Source of the DNA: Phyto melanocephala
Lineage: Eukaryota; Arthropoda; Insecta; Diptera; Rhinophoridae
Length of the DNA: 64,000 nt
NCBI GenBank assembly: GCA_941918925.1
Contig: OW799233.1
Coordinates: 41,082,473-41,146,472, forward strand
Direction of reading: 5' to 3'
Shown here: piece after piece, positions 35,571 through 46,569 of the stretch
How the letters are laid out: every line of letters begins with the position of its first letter
How positions within the stretch are numbered: the first letter of the stretch is position 1
Position numbers and translations under genes: made by a program
The notes under the pieces: model-generated
Databases searched by the model: none
Told to the model about the DNA's origin: nothing
What the model saw: the letters and a program-made list of their open reading frames with translations, nothing else

Positions 35571-35834
35571 CTGTTCTTTCTGTTACGTGTTTTTTTATAT
35601 TCTCATCAACTGGACTGTGCTTTTTGACTGATAAAAAAATATTAAACTGTAATTAGTTTTTTCGCCATTCAAAATAAAGAATATAAAAAACCTAAATTTA
35701 GTAGTCTTCAATACAAATTAGAAATTAGACGTAAAAAAAAACATCGTATTAATTTGAGTAGTTTTTGGTAGCAACTCCAAAAGGGAATTAAGAAAATTGG
35801 ACGTCATAAAATTCATTATGTAAATTGGGTGTAA

Positions 35835-36831
35835 GTAGCATTATATGTTGTCAATAATTACGACTAGGTAAGTCGCCATTTATATTTTGACAAGTTTTCT
35901 TTATGCCTTCCCTAGAATTTACGGCTACGTCTTAGAGACCATTTAAACAAGTTATGGCAAGATATTATTATTTATTATACCAGCACGTTTTTTTACACAC
36001 AATTCTTCTGAAACCCACAGCTCCTAATTAGCAACATCGCAATTAATTCTTTGCACAAAATTAAATTAATATTTTGAACAAACAATTTTTAACGCCATTA
36101 TTTCAAAATAAAACCATTTAATAACTGATTCTGATATCAAACCGCTTTCCCAACTACTTACCCCAAAATAACAAAAAAAAACTTTTTAATTTACACAACA
36201 AATTACTCAAAACATTAAAATTGTTCACGCACCATATTAATGGCTTTTGATAAGGCTAATTTTGTAAGTCATGATTATAAAATTGTACAAAGTTGCTTTA
36301 CGTATTTTCGCTTCAAGTTTGGACCAGTTTACATGAACATTAATTTTTAATTCTTTTAGTTTTTATTTTTCTTACACATTGCGAAGGATGTTCTTCACGT
36401 TTCACGTCTCAACATGACGCCGAAAAATGAATATCATGTAGAAAGATCCATCACATTTTTGAGCCAACAACAAAGGATTTATGTAAAAAATAACATACAA
36501 ACATTGTTTACAAGCTGATTTGCACTATGCATTTAACAACAACTTAATGAACGCCACAACAATATAAAGTTGCCTCAAGAGATAAATAACAAGGTTTAAT
36601 TTGTTATTGCTTTTAAAATACCTAAAATGGATTTAGACATAAGAAATTAACTAAAATACGTAGGTACCAGCATTATCTTGAATCTGTAAATGAATTATAT
36701 AAAACATGAAAACATTATCATTCATATTACTACTACACAAGACCAACAGATGATATATTTTAAGCAAAACTACTTATGACCAAAAAAATCATATATTTAT
36801 TAGAAGACAACTAAGAGTGTGATATTCGGCA
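35835..36831. other. No recognised feature
   Basis: AT-rich, no frame or repeat found. Confidence 0.35.
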
Positions 36832-36971
36832 GTGGCGATTCTGTTAAAACCCTTTATCGTCATGTATATATGGCAGTTTAAATGAAATTAAAGGAATTCT
36901 AGTGGCGATTCTCATAATACCCTTCATCATCATGTATACATAGCAGTTTAAATGAAATTAATGAAATTCTA
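36832..36971 (+). repeat. Tandem duplication, two 69-70-bp units
   Basis: AGTGGCGATTCT starts units at 36832 and 36901; both contain ATACCCTT/AAACCCTT, ATCATGTATA and GCAGTTTAAATGAAATTAA. A related scrap is at 12765-12815. Confidence 0.85.
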
Positions 36972-37339
36972 TATTTCTATTTCATTAAAAATATTTGGTA
37001 TCGAAAATGGGAAAAATCAGTGAAATTAGAAGAGTGTTAAAGTTTGTAATGCAAGAGTAAGTTATAGAAATTTCTTTCAGACATCGCTTTGAATTTGCCT
37101 TACATTTTTTAATATTTATTAATATAAAACTTCTATACAGTTAAATCCCGGTACAACGAACGATATAAAGTCATACCCATTCGTTATACCGGTAAATTTG
37201 TTTAACTCTTTCTTCTTTTTAGATTAACAAAAAATTATGCAGTTAATAAAAGATTTTCCAATAAGAGAGATATGACTTCTATAAAAAACACACTTATTGT
37301 TAAGGGAATTCTAAAGTCTATTATAAAATGTGAAGTACA

Positions 37340-37700
37340 ATTGATACAATAAATTTCTAAATAAAACGTCATTCAAATCGCCTCCTCGATTTCTTCTGCA
37401 AGAACGAATTCGATGAACCTAATTTTCGTTTCCTCTAAATCAAGTCGTATGTCTTGATTGGCACGTTCAATATTGACTTGTAAAGCTTTAAGAGAGTCTT
37501 TTTTATTTCAAAAGACCAATGACTTCAAATAACCCCCCAAGAAATAGTCTAATAGTGTTAAGTCACAACTTCTTGGAGGCCACTCAATATCACAATTTCT
37601 TTAAATAATCGAGTCTCCAAACTTTTCTCGCAATAATTCAATTGTTGCATATGAGGTGTGACAAATTCACAAAGTTTACGGTAGTCCAATAGCTACAGTT
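37340..37700 (-). pseudogene. Transposase C-terminal part (Tc1/mariner superfamily)
   Basis: Minus strand: ELLREKFGDSII, RNCDIEWPPRSCDLTLLDYF, LGGYLKSLVF, NKKDSLKALQVNIERANQ, DIRLDLEETKIRFIEFVLAE then EEIEEAI and stop. The WPPRSCDLTxLDYFLxGYLKS block carries the end of the DDE/DDD core. Only one or two stops interrupt it, making this the best-preserved stretch of transposase in the window. The N-terminal two thirds were not recognised. Confidence 0.85.
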
Positions 37701-37944
37701 CTTGAGTGAGAACAATTTTATACGGATGCAAACACAAACCCTTTTCAAAATCCGCCAGGTTGTGGTTTGAGACAGTCCTAACTGTTAACACATCTCGCGC
37801 CAAGCCCAAAAATCGCAATTTACTCATTCGGGCCAAAATATTTTTCTTTCTGATAACATTCTGTTTATGTCCATTTATTGTATACCTAAAAACAGAAAGT
37901 GAAAATTTTCACTTTTTCCATGATTTTTCATCCATTTTCCGTGT

Positions 37945-38012
37945 GTGCACCGATGATCACGCGGCCCCAGTAAGTTATTTTACTTCATGGGGCCGCGTGA
38001 TCACCGGTGCAC
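37945..38012. repeat. GC-rich hairpin, 25-bp arms
   Basis: GTGCACCGATGATCACGCGG... at 37945-37969 pairs with its inverse at 37988-38012 (24 of 25), around an 18-base loop that itself is partly self-complementary (AGTAA...TTACT). CACGCGGCCC recurs at 38330-38339 and GTGCACCGGTG at 38357. Confidence 0.93.
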
Positions 38013-38180
38013 ATTCAACATTTTTTTTCTTTCTTAGTTCTTTTAGACGAAAAAAAGTACAATTTCCACAGTCCGGACATGCGCTAGTCTGGTCATTCCA
38101 ATAATTCGGACACTTCTACACTTTGGACAATTTAAAATTTTTACCACTACAATCCGGACAAATTGTTTTTATACAAGAAC
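38013..38180 (-). other. Cys-rich coding-like remnant, unrecognised
   Basis: Minus strand: CSCIKTICPDCSGKNFKLSK, a stop, KCPNYWNDQTS, ACPDCGNCTFFRLKELRKKK. Repeated CPDC/CPNY spacing looks like a zinc-ribbon remnant. The plus strand shows four TCCGGACA-like octamers (38072, 38105, 38122, 38153), so the Cys pattern might come only from a short DNA repeat. Confidence 0.3.
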
Positions 38181-39033
38181 AAAAAAAATGCAAACTGCTC
38201 AGGCCAAGCAAAACTTCATGTTCTCCTTGGGCCACAGATTCATTTTAGTTATATAAACTCAATGTAAATCGAGTGCACTATGCCACATTCACCCTTAAAG
38301 ACATAAGGGTGGCGTGTGGATATGTGAACACGCGGCCCAAAGGAGTACTCAGGTCATGTGCACCGGTGCCGCACATGGCGCTAAATGTTGTTCTTACGTA
38401 TATCTCTTCATTATGAAATTGTAAACACTACTGAATATAAGGAAGAACAAATGACAGATTATGACATATTACAAATGGCCGAAGCATCACTTCAAAATCA
38501 TATCATCCCCATTGGAAAACCTTACATAAGTATATGTACAACTTTTAAATATTTTTAATTTGACAATTATATAAGAATCTTAAAAAAATATACCAAACAG
38601 TAACAGCTATATTATATAATACGATATAAAAATCCTCACATGGATAAGTGGCGTTAACACTAGAAGGCATGAATATAGCCCAAATGTTACATCCTTTTGT
38701 AGTTTTTACTAATTGTAGCTCAGGAGGTTGTCTAGGGGTATTATCGGAGATTTAATGAGAATAATTTTTGCTTACATTTTCTTGAATAAACATATTAATG
38801 ATTTTGGTGTTCCATATTTCACTGAAATTTCATAAAGTCTTAGACCCTTTTTACAACCACCGTTTTATTTCTACGATTTTTTTTCTTCTTTTTTTTCATT
38901 TTTCCTATTTAAACTTCACTCTAACACGTTCGCAGCTTAAATTGTTTTAAAAAAGTTGAAGGCAGTTTGTTTTACAGCAAGTTGTCCAACAAAAAAGTAA
39001 CGGTACTCCAACGTCTTAATTTCTTTTACATTT

Positions 39034-39151
39034 AGGGCCGTATTCATAAAAAATATCTTAGATTTATAAAAGCCTTATTTGACAGATGTTGTAGAGAAAT
39101 TTATCAAATAAGCCTTCAATAAACCTTAAATATTTTTTAGAATACGGCCCT
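39034..39151. repeat. Short hairpin MITE
   Basis: AGGGCCGTATTCATAAAAAA and TTTTTTAGAATACGGCCCT are imperfect inverted repeats that extend about 50 bp inward (AAGCCTTATTTGA / TCAAATAAGCCTT). 118 bp; nearly the whole element folds on itself. Confidence 0.85.
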
Positions 39152-39287
39152 TTGTGTATAGGCCTTTCCTTAATTGTTCGGCTTTCGTTATAAATACAAA
39201 GCAAAAGTGTTTTAAGACATTTACAATATTAAAAATTATGTTGATAGTTTTATTTTTGATGTTTTTTCTTACCATTCCTTATATCGC

Positions 39288-39909
39288 TTAACCCTAGATG
39301 GACTTTCTTATTTTTAATGCACTTAGTACTTTCTTCGTCGCATCGACGAAGCCCATTTACAATCCGCTCCAGATTCGACAGAATATAAGAAAATATATTT
39401 TTTATTTTTAAATAACAACTTTAATATTTTTTTGATTTTTAAGAAAAGGGAGTTTTAAAAAGTCTTAAAAGGCACTATTTTAAATCTTATAGTGTTCAGT
39501 TATTTGATAGGTCTTGTAATTGTAATTTGGACGTTTTTTGCTGCAAGAGATATAGATATGAAGTTTGTATTCTCCACATATGTGCTTTTTGCATGTTGCT
39601 CATGCCGATTTTGTCATTCGTCGTTTGCAGTATGGACAATATGCACAAATTTTTCTTTTGGCGCTAGCTGTTGGTTCTGTACTATTGTCCGATTGACCTT
39701 CATCAACACTTTTAAGGGAGTATAAAATATTTTCATTTTGTATGTACTATGAATGGAAACACTTAAATTAAATCATAAACACTTCAACAGCTTGGCAACA
39801 ATTAAAGCTACAAGAGAAATAAGCAAACTTACGTGAGCAATATGCCAATTAAATGACAACTCAAAAACGATGTTCTTCGATTCGACGAAGAAAGTATGTG
39901 TAGGGTTAA
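39288..39909 (-). mobile_element. Deleted piggyBac element nested in the pogo-type element
   Basis: CCCTAGATGGACTTTCTT at 39292 and AAGAAAGTATGTGTAGGG ending 39905 are inverted ends, flanked by TTAA at 39288-39291 and 39906-39909: the CCCT ends and TTAA duplication of piggyBac. 614 bp, so most of the element is deleted. Confidence 0.88.
39492..39735 (-). pseudogene. piggyBac transposase C-terminal Cys-rich domain, remnant
   Basis: Minus strand, about 39540-39730: KSVDEGQSDNSTEPTASAKR, RKICAYCPYCKRRMTKSA, a stop, ATCKKHIC, then GEYKLHIYISC. The CxxC...CxxC/CKKxIC...C spacing is that of the C-terminal zinc-binding domain of piggyBac transposases, which binds the terminal repeats. No part of the DDD catalytic core remains. 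The open frame on the plus strand here (39492-39725) is only its antisense. Confidence 0.8.
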
Positions 39910-40019
39910 AATATTTTTTTCAATATTCGCTTTATAAGGTAGCCAATATCAAAAATTATAAAGTTCTTTATATCGGGGTATCGTTAAAGCGATAATCGTT
40001 ATACCGAGATTCGCCTGTA

Positions 40020-41164
40020 TTAAAAAATTATTTATTTATTATTTTTCTTTTGCCTAATATGGTAAAAAAAACTTAAAAATGGATTCACATGGCAGTCTGT
40101 TTGAAATGTAAACATAGCTTTAACGCTCTGTTTAGAACTCTGAATACAATTTAAAAAATTTTTATAAAAATTTCACCCGATTGGTTTTAGTGTAAATGTC
40201 ATACGGAATTTTTTAATAAAGCTATAATACATTTTTTTTATTATTTTGTTGTTTTACTACTTAGTTCGAGTTATTTGATTTAAGAAACAATACCCTCCCT
40301 ACTAACGATACGTTATTTTCTTTAAAGTCCCTGAAAGTATAAAATTTCCATTGTTTTTTTAAGTTTTATTTTCACAACGAAATATTTTTGGGTGTTTTTT
40401 ATGTGCTTATAAAAGCAGCTTATCAGATTTTCACCCTGACAATGGCCTGCAAAATAAAACCTTAATATTGAGTTCAAGATTATTAACGAAGAAAAAAAAA
40501 AGCTGCCACAAAATTTAACAAAGGGCAAATCAGCCAACAGTTTATTTAAAAAGAGGGAAAAAATTTGCCTGCCTTAACAAGTTTTAATTTAAGATTTTTA
40601 TTTTGTATGTGATTTTTTTTTTTTTTTTCATTATTGTTACATATTTTTGGGGCGTCTTAGTGATGTCTTAACATGAGTTTCCTTAAATTGAAAATAAAAA
40701 TAAAATAAAATTTTACGATATTACTTTTGAGACACCAGATAATTGCCACAAAACAAAAAAAAGTAAATAAATTTTATAATGTAGCCATCCTTATTGTATA
40801 AAATTGCATTTAGCTGCGGCAGCGTTTATAACCGTTTATAATGCATCATGCGTCAAATCTTGGCACCAGTTATATACAATGTTTTTCTGCTTCCTCCTTC
40901 ATCATCGTCATCCTCTTCTTACTTAGCTTCTTATTTTATTTAAGCAATTTTATGTGGTCAATGTAATGTAAACATTGCCAACACTAAATGGCTGTATGTG
41001 TTTTAAATGCAGCACAGTGTGTTGAGTTGGGATGAAGTAAAGCTTGTCAAATATAGCAATCAGAATACATTTGGAAGTGAACTTAAAATTTTTATTATCA
41101 GTTAAAATAACTGATAGGATATAATGTAAATGCTGGACACGACTAGGTTTGAGCTTATCCATTC
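40020..41164. other. No recognised feature
   Basis: AT-rich, no convincing frame or repeat. Confidence 0.35.
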
Positions 41165-41532
41165 GGAAGGTCCAATTTTAGGTGACTCGTTTGAGAAAAG
41201 CGAATGATAGCTGTCAAATAACTTGGCTTTCAAAGCGTGAGTCATAGCTGGCTCATTCCTAAGGACTTCAGACTTTACATATCACAAAAGATAATCCTAC
41301 GATCTAGGTAGCCAATTTACCGTAGCAAAACGTAAAATTAAGTACTCACTAAGTATTGCCGACTGGCTGAAACCCGAGCTCACCGAAATTATGCGTTTAA
41401 ATTTCAGAAAGCACAAAGGCCGTTAACATGGTGCCATAACCATACCATTGATGACAACATTCTGATTTGACTAATTTTTTAAGAAGTATAGACCAGTGAT
41501 TCCATCATTTCATAAACCACACCAAACCGTTA
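41165..41532 (-). pseudogene. Mariner-type transposase relic, interrupted by HINE-A
   Basis: Minus strand: decayed SQNVVINGMV-like middle, ATVNWLPRS, DYLL, YVKSEVLRNEPAMTHALKAK. This follows the usual ..NWPPRS.DL....YVKS.VY.N.P..I.ALKANI order. The gene stops at 41532, exactly where HINE-A begins; I could not find the missing 5' part beyond that element. Confidence 0.65.
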
Positions 41533-42308
41533 TTATACCCTTCACACAGTGAAAAAGGGTATATATTGGTTTGTCATTCCGTGTGAAATTTCTACATTTC
41601 TGACCCCATAAAGTATATATTTTCTGAAAGCTAATGAATAGGGGAGTCGATTAAGCTCTGTCAGTCCGTCCGTCTGTATGTTCGTGTGTATGTTGAAATC
41701 AACTTTTTGAAGCCCCCCGACATCGCTTGGACCCGGGTGAGGTATTAAAATATCAGAAATATTCGGGAGTAGATCGGTATTGAAAATCAGAAACATCGGT
41801 ACATTAACAACTTTTTTTTTCACAAAAACAACATTACAACAACAACATACATACATACAAACGTGTATACTGGTTAGAGTAAACGTGGCATCGAATCCCA
41901 GCTAAGCCAAAAAAAATTTTTTTTTATATATTTTCAATATTTTTTTTATATATTTTTTTTATTTTTTATTTAATATATTATATACATTTTTATTATAATT
42001 TTTTTTAATTTTTTTTTATTTTTTTTTTGTTTTATATTTATTATTTATATTTTAATTTTTTTTTGTTAATTTTTTTTTTTATAAATTTTTTTTTTAAATT
42101 TTTTTTAAGTTTTTTTTATTTTTTTTGAACATACATACGTAAATTTTTAATTTACAATGGGAAGTTTTTATATATGTATGTTTTTTATATGTATGTACGT
42201 ATATCATATGAGATAAATGGTGATGCAAACTACTGTTATTGCATGACTACACGTTGTGAAGGGTATATAAGATTCGGCACGGCCGAATATAGCGCTCTTA
42301 CTTGTTTT
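41533..42308 (+). mobile_element. HINE-A copy
   Basis: Full-length, about 775 bp: TTATACCCTTCACACAGTG at the start, CCCATAAAGTATATATTTTC, GTCAGTCCGTCCGTCTG, tRNA-like block at 41860-41904 (ATACTGGTTAGAG ... GCATCGAATCCCAGC), T-rich middle, GTGAAGGGTATATAAG, intact hairpin ATTCGGCACGGCCGAAT, GCTCTTACTTGTTTT end. Confidence 0.9.
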
Positions 42309-43659
42309 AAGTTAATCTATATGTTTCTTAGTTTAGCGGATATAAGAGAAACGAATTTAATTTCTAACATTCGAATACCAGAAATGCCTTCATAGTGGAT
42401 ATATTCAAGGGCACTGTCCAACTGTCCACTGTCCAAATTTTATGTCTCTAGACCGTTTAAGTTGTCCGATACTAAATCAGTTAATCGCGTGTGCCCACAA
42501 CCACAAGCCTATGTGTTAATCTAGGTTGTTCTCTGAGTGCCAAATTTCATTTGGTTCCGTTAAGCCATTTTTGGCGTGATTGAGCAATAAACATCTAAAC
42601 ATTTAAATATACAAACATTTACATGTATTACATTTGTAGAATAAATTTTTAAAACTAACGTTGAGTTAGAAAATATATTTGCTTGAAAAAATTTAGTTTA
42701 ATAATTTTTTTATTAAATCGGAGGCTGATTTTGAATACAGACGTCAGAGTCTTTATAATCTAAATAAGTTTTTAGTTGTTTCTCTAATACAAATTTTCTA
42801 TTTTTATCGTAACACTGTAATATATTTTCTGAATTCTTACGCTTTGCAGTGGATTTGTTTGCCAATCTTTGATATAAGTTTAAGCCAATAACCTTAATTT
42901 AATTCACACAAATACACACATACATACATACATACATCCATACATTTATCTGTACGTAGAGATATACTATGTATGAGTGTAACAAAATAAAATTTCTTCC
43001 CATGTGCGAATTTTCAGCTTTGTGGCATGACGTATTCGTAAAAGCGAAAAATGCTTTCGTAATAATGTATCATTCAGATTAATCGAAACTGATTGAGTGC
43101 ATCTAAACGGCTTTAAAATAAAAGCAGTAGAAGATGGAAAAAAACAAAAATACAAAAAAAAAATAAAAAACCGAACTGCAAACGACAAACATTTTTATAT
43201 AAACAACAACATATTTAACGTTTAATTTGATGCGACATGGTTATTTTCAAGGAAATTCAACAAATATGATGGAATATTTGTTTTTTCTTCTTTTTTTACA
43301 TTTTCTCTTTCTTCTATTTGGTATGTGTGTATGTATGTGTGTATGTATGCTTGTAAATATAACGGATTATTTTTCACTTTTCATTTCAGTCTCATAGTTT
43401 GTGACAATTTTATAAATGACCATGATAATTGAGAGTAAAACTATGATTGCGATCATGGAAATTTATTAAACAAAAATCACTAGGCGTTTTTGTAGCCTAG
43501 TATTTGATATATAGACTTAAAATAAATGCATGCAGAACATATTATGAAACTTTAATAATTTTAGTTGTGCTTTTATTATATTTTATACTTGATTTCCAAA
43601 TAGATATTGGTAACCCTTATGCTTTATGTCAAAAAATGATTCTTTAAAACTTATATCGC
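42309..43659. other. No recognised feature; simple repeats
   Basis: Contains a CATA tract (42904-42938) and a GTATGT tract (43320-43348), otherwise AT-rich DNA without a supported frame. Confidence 0.4.
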
Positions 43660-44630
43660 TTGACCAGTAGGGTGATCGATTATTCGACTTTTTTTTGAAA
43701 CCGGTTTTCAAATAGTTTGAAATTTAAAATTTAAAAAAAACCGGTTGCTTTTTTGAAAATTGAGAAAAAACCGGTTAACCGGTTCGAATATATAATATAT
43801 AAAGAAAAAATTAAAAAATATTGTAAAAAAATATTATAATTAAATTTATATATAAATATGAAATTTTTGCAATTTATATACGCTTGGCTGCACAATTACG
43901 CAATAACTGACATGAATGCCGTTGACTAATTTGGTTTTAATTAGTTGAATTTAAGGACAAAAGGAACTGTTTACAAGTAAAATAAATAAATACAATTACA
44001 TACAAGTTTTGTATCTCCTTTGGTACATTTTTTTAATATTAAATAGATCTTTTAAACTAATATGCACTAACGTATTCTGTTTGAAATTATTTCTGTAATT
44101 TGAAATACATTTTCAGGGCTGGGGAGAAAATCTTTAAAATTTAATTTTAAAAATTCTTTCTTATACCCCTGACAGACATACAAATATAGGCATAAACTAC
44201 TTTGTTCAATGGTTTAATTGAAATTTAAGTTGACAGACACTCAATGCCATTAATTAAAATTAGGATCTGGAAGGAGAGATTATTGGTTTTTCTTTATTGT
44301 TACTATATTTTTCACCTAAAAGTGATCGATCAGCTTAGTTTATGCTTTAATTACCTTTAACTTTTTATGTTAGGTTTATATCCTTTAAAAAATAATATTT
44401 AAGCTCAATTATTTTTCTTATTTTGCATTTGTTTTTTAAACAACAAATAGATTTCTTACAATATTATGGAAGAATATTTAATAGTTTATATTTTCTGATT
44501 TTTTAAAACTTTTTGCGTGCTAAATATACTATGGTACGATTGGTTACAAAGATATATGAAAATAAACTTAAAAATATAAAAAACCGGATTTTTCGGATAA
44601 AAAAAACGAGTCGATCACCCTATTGACCAG
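43660..44630. mobile_element. hAT-like non-autonomous element, 955 bp
   Basis: Element 43668-44622 starts TAGGGTGATCGATTATTCG and ends CGAGTCGATCACCCTA, flanked by an exact 8-bp duplication TTGACCAG (43660-43667 and 44623-44630). Several AAACCGGTTTT-type motifs lie inside the left end and one AAACCGGATTTTTC inside the right end. An 8-bp duplication with TAGGG-type ends fits hAT. No coding sequence recognised. Confidence 0.9.
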
Positions 44631-44894
44631 TAAACATCAATATAACGGTAAATTTTAACGGAACACACCATTCAGATTTTACGTGTGCCAGTATTTGAAC
44701 GAGTACAAATTTGCCTGTACTCAAAATAGGTCTTATTTTTTCTTATTTATACACTTACTTGTGTACATTTACACACATCTAGACAATAAATTATTAAGTC
44801 CTGAAACAGAATTCTTTAACTTCTGTTAAAATTCAACATTAAAACGATCCTTTTTTTTCTATTAAAAAATGGTTCCACTTCGGTTAAAGGCAAG

Positions 44895-45907
44895 TGCTAT
44901 AGAGATGAGATTATAGACATTATACAGGCTAAAGTAGAAGATATGAATTTAGTTTAACTTCGATCTTGAAGATCCAGTACAAATATGAGACAATCTGAAC
45001 CTCTATTTCCCGCCGAATTTCTGGTTATAGAGCATAAAACCACATGCCAAACACTAGCAAATATCTTACTGGTGGAAAATATTCTAGAGGTAATATGTGA
45101 CAAAATCTCAACGGGATATAAGAGGGTAAACTGCACCGTTATAATACCAGAGGAGATAGAATGGGATGAAGTAATTGGTGTAAGAAATACCAAAGGTATC
45201 GATCTTTACACAGAAGTATCAAATAATTGTTACCACACTGGGTTTTTATAACATAAGCATAAGAAACAGAAGAAAACAATGTCGTCAAACAGATCTCATG
45301 GCTGAGATTATGCCAATTATGGGATGGATATTAAATTGATGAAGGAGATCTATAACCGTTCTCTATTTCGTACCCTGCGGACAAAAAACTCAACACAATG
45401 AACGAAAAAGTTAAACCTCGATGTGTCCTGCAATGCAAGAATGAGGCAAACTCGCATGCGAATTGTGAACGTCTAGAGACAATAAAGATACTAGACTACC
45501 ACGGAATACTCAGAAAGGAGAATGCAGACAAATAATTTTAAATCGTATCATTTTTTAATGCCATTACCTGAGAAAATTTTATACCCTATCAAAGGTTTTA
45601 AAATGAACTTAAGGTTTGGGCGATGGCAGAATATATAAGAAAGTAACAGAGTACTTGGTGATCTAAATTTTAGGAAATAGAACGAGATTCTGAAGGTGTG
45701 TAGGCCAACATTTGGAAGACTAAGTATTGTATTAACGAGCGACACGGAGCTTGGAAATCAGCTAACACGGGACTATCGAATAAAACATCATGTATGGCAA
45801 GCTGAGAAGAGCACGATACTTTGGGACACAACTGTTGTCAATGACCTGCGGTTAGGCATATTAGATAAGAGAAGTATGCCGAACTTGAAATACTTGGGGA
45901 ATGCAAA
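44895..45907 (+). pseudogene. Non-LTR retrotransposon (R1/Loa/I type) RNase H region, relic
   Basis: Plus strand: remnant of a GSTSVKGKC block at the left, LRQSEPLFPAEFLVIEHKTT further on, then VNCTVIIPEEIEWDEVIG and NTKGIDLYTEVSNNC. In fly R1/Loa/I-type elements the RT is followed by ..IP..EW....GI..YTDGS.., the start of the RNase H domain; here the Asp of YTDGS is replaced by Glu and the frame ends soon after. Later pieces (FGRLSIVLTSDTELGNQLT, 45696-45914) are likely the distal C-terminus. A hAT element is inserted at its right end. Confidence 0.65.
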
Positions 45908-46173
45908 TTGGTAATCAGCGTTGTCAACTCGGTGATTTTATCACCGTTTTTGGTGATTTTTAACATTTCGAAAGCGGAAAAATTATGAGTCAGTGCTTGG
46001 TGATTTTTTTTTTAGTTTTTAGTGATTTTCTTTTTATTTCGGTGACACCAAACACTAAAATTCAAATATGTTAATTGAAAAAAAATTTTTGTAAGTGTAA
46101 ATTTATATACATACTACCAAAATGTAACTATAGTACAATTACATGCAACTCGGCAAAAAAATAATATTACACT

Positions 46174-46362
46174 CATGGTGTAATTACATAAGGTGATAGC
46201 GTAAAGGAGAGCAATTTTCGTCTCTCTTTTTTTATGTATGGAGTTTGACAATTTCCGAAGTTGAAATAATTTTTTTAAGTATGTATTTTGACATTCTCCA
46301 GAACACAAAAAAATAGTCAGCTGGGCTTGCACCGCCACCTTGTATAAGTGTACCCTGATTAC
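46174..46362 (+). mobile_element. Family-E MITE inside the hAT element
   Basis: Uninterrupted version of the 18223-19110 copy: CATGGTGTAATTACATAAGG, GATAGCGTAAAGGAGAGCA, TATGGAGTTTGACA, AATAGTCAGCTGGGCT, and an end GTACCCTGATTACACTA that is an approximate inverse of the start. 189 bp. Confidence 0.75.
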
Positions 46363-46569
46363 ACTAAAAATTTAATTATTTATAAGATGGTATTGATTGC
46401 CCAGAAAGTTTTTGTTTCAAAATGTCTAACTTTATACATATATGCATATGAGGTGAATGTGAATAAAAGAAATTCCTCTTTCTATCATCTTATAAATGAT
46501 TAAACCTTAAAGCAAACTTTTAGCGTCCCACAACTTTAAACGTTTAAAAATTTTACCAGAAAACCTTGA

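Larger units (their letters stand above)
33554..35834. mobile_element. MITE with TAA target duplication, split by HINE-B
   Basis: Inverted ends of about 40 bp: CACCCAACTTACATGATGAA at 33557 and its inverse ending GTAAATTGGGTG at 35831, flanked by TAA at 33554-33556 and 35832-35834. Without the nested HINE-B it is about 410 bp. Next to the left end GACGTTCAATTTTGAACGTC is a perfect palindrome. A TAA duplication suggests PIF/Harbinger-like mobilisation, but the ends are not diagnostic. Confidence 0.8.
37136..40019 (-). mobile_element. Tc1/mariner/pogo-type element with nested insertions
   Basis: Left end CAGTTAAATCCCGGTACAAC at 37138 and right end ATAACGATTATCGC...ACCGAGATTCGCCTG ending 40017 are imperfect inverted repeats, flanked by TA (37136-37137, 40018-40019). 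ATAACG-rich termini with CAG ends and TA duplications are usual for pogo/Tigger and related Tc1/mariner groups. A transposase C-terminus lies near the left end on the minus strand. A piggyBac-derived element and a hairpin MITE are inserted in the right half. 2880 bp. Confidence 0.75.

Noticed and set aside
39492..39725. Membrane-like protein frame on the plus strand
   Set aside because: It is the antisense of the piggyBac Cys-rich domain remnant.
41542..41856. 104-codon minus frame
   Set aside because: Antisense through the 5' half of HINE-A; a by-product of a non-coding repeat.
44954..45193. 79-codon minus frame
   Set aside because: Antisense of the RNase H relic, whose plus-strand motifs are clear.
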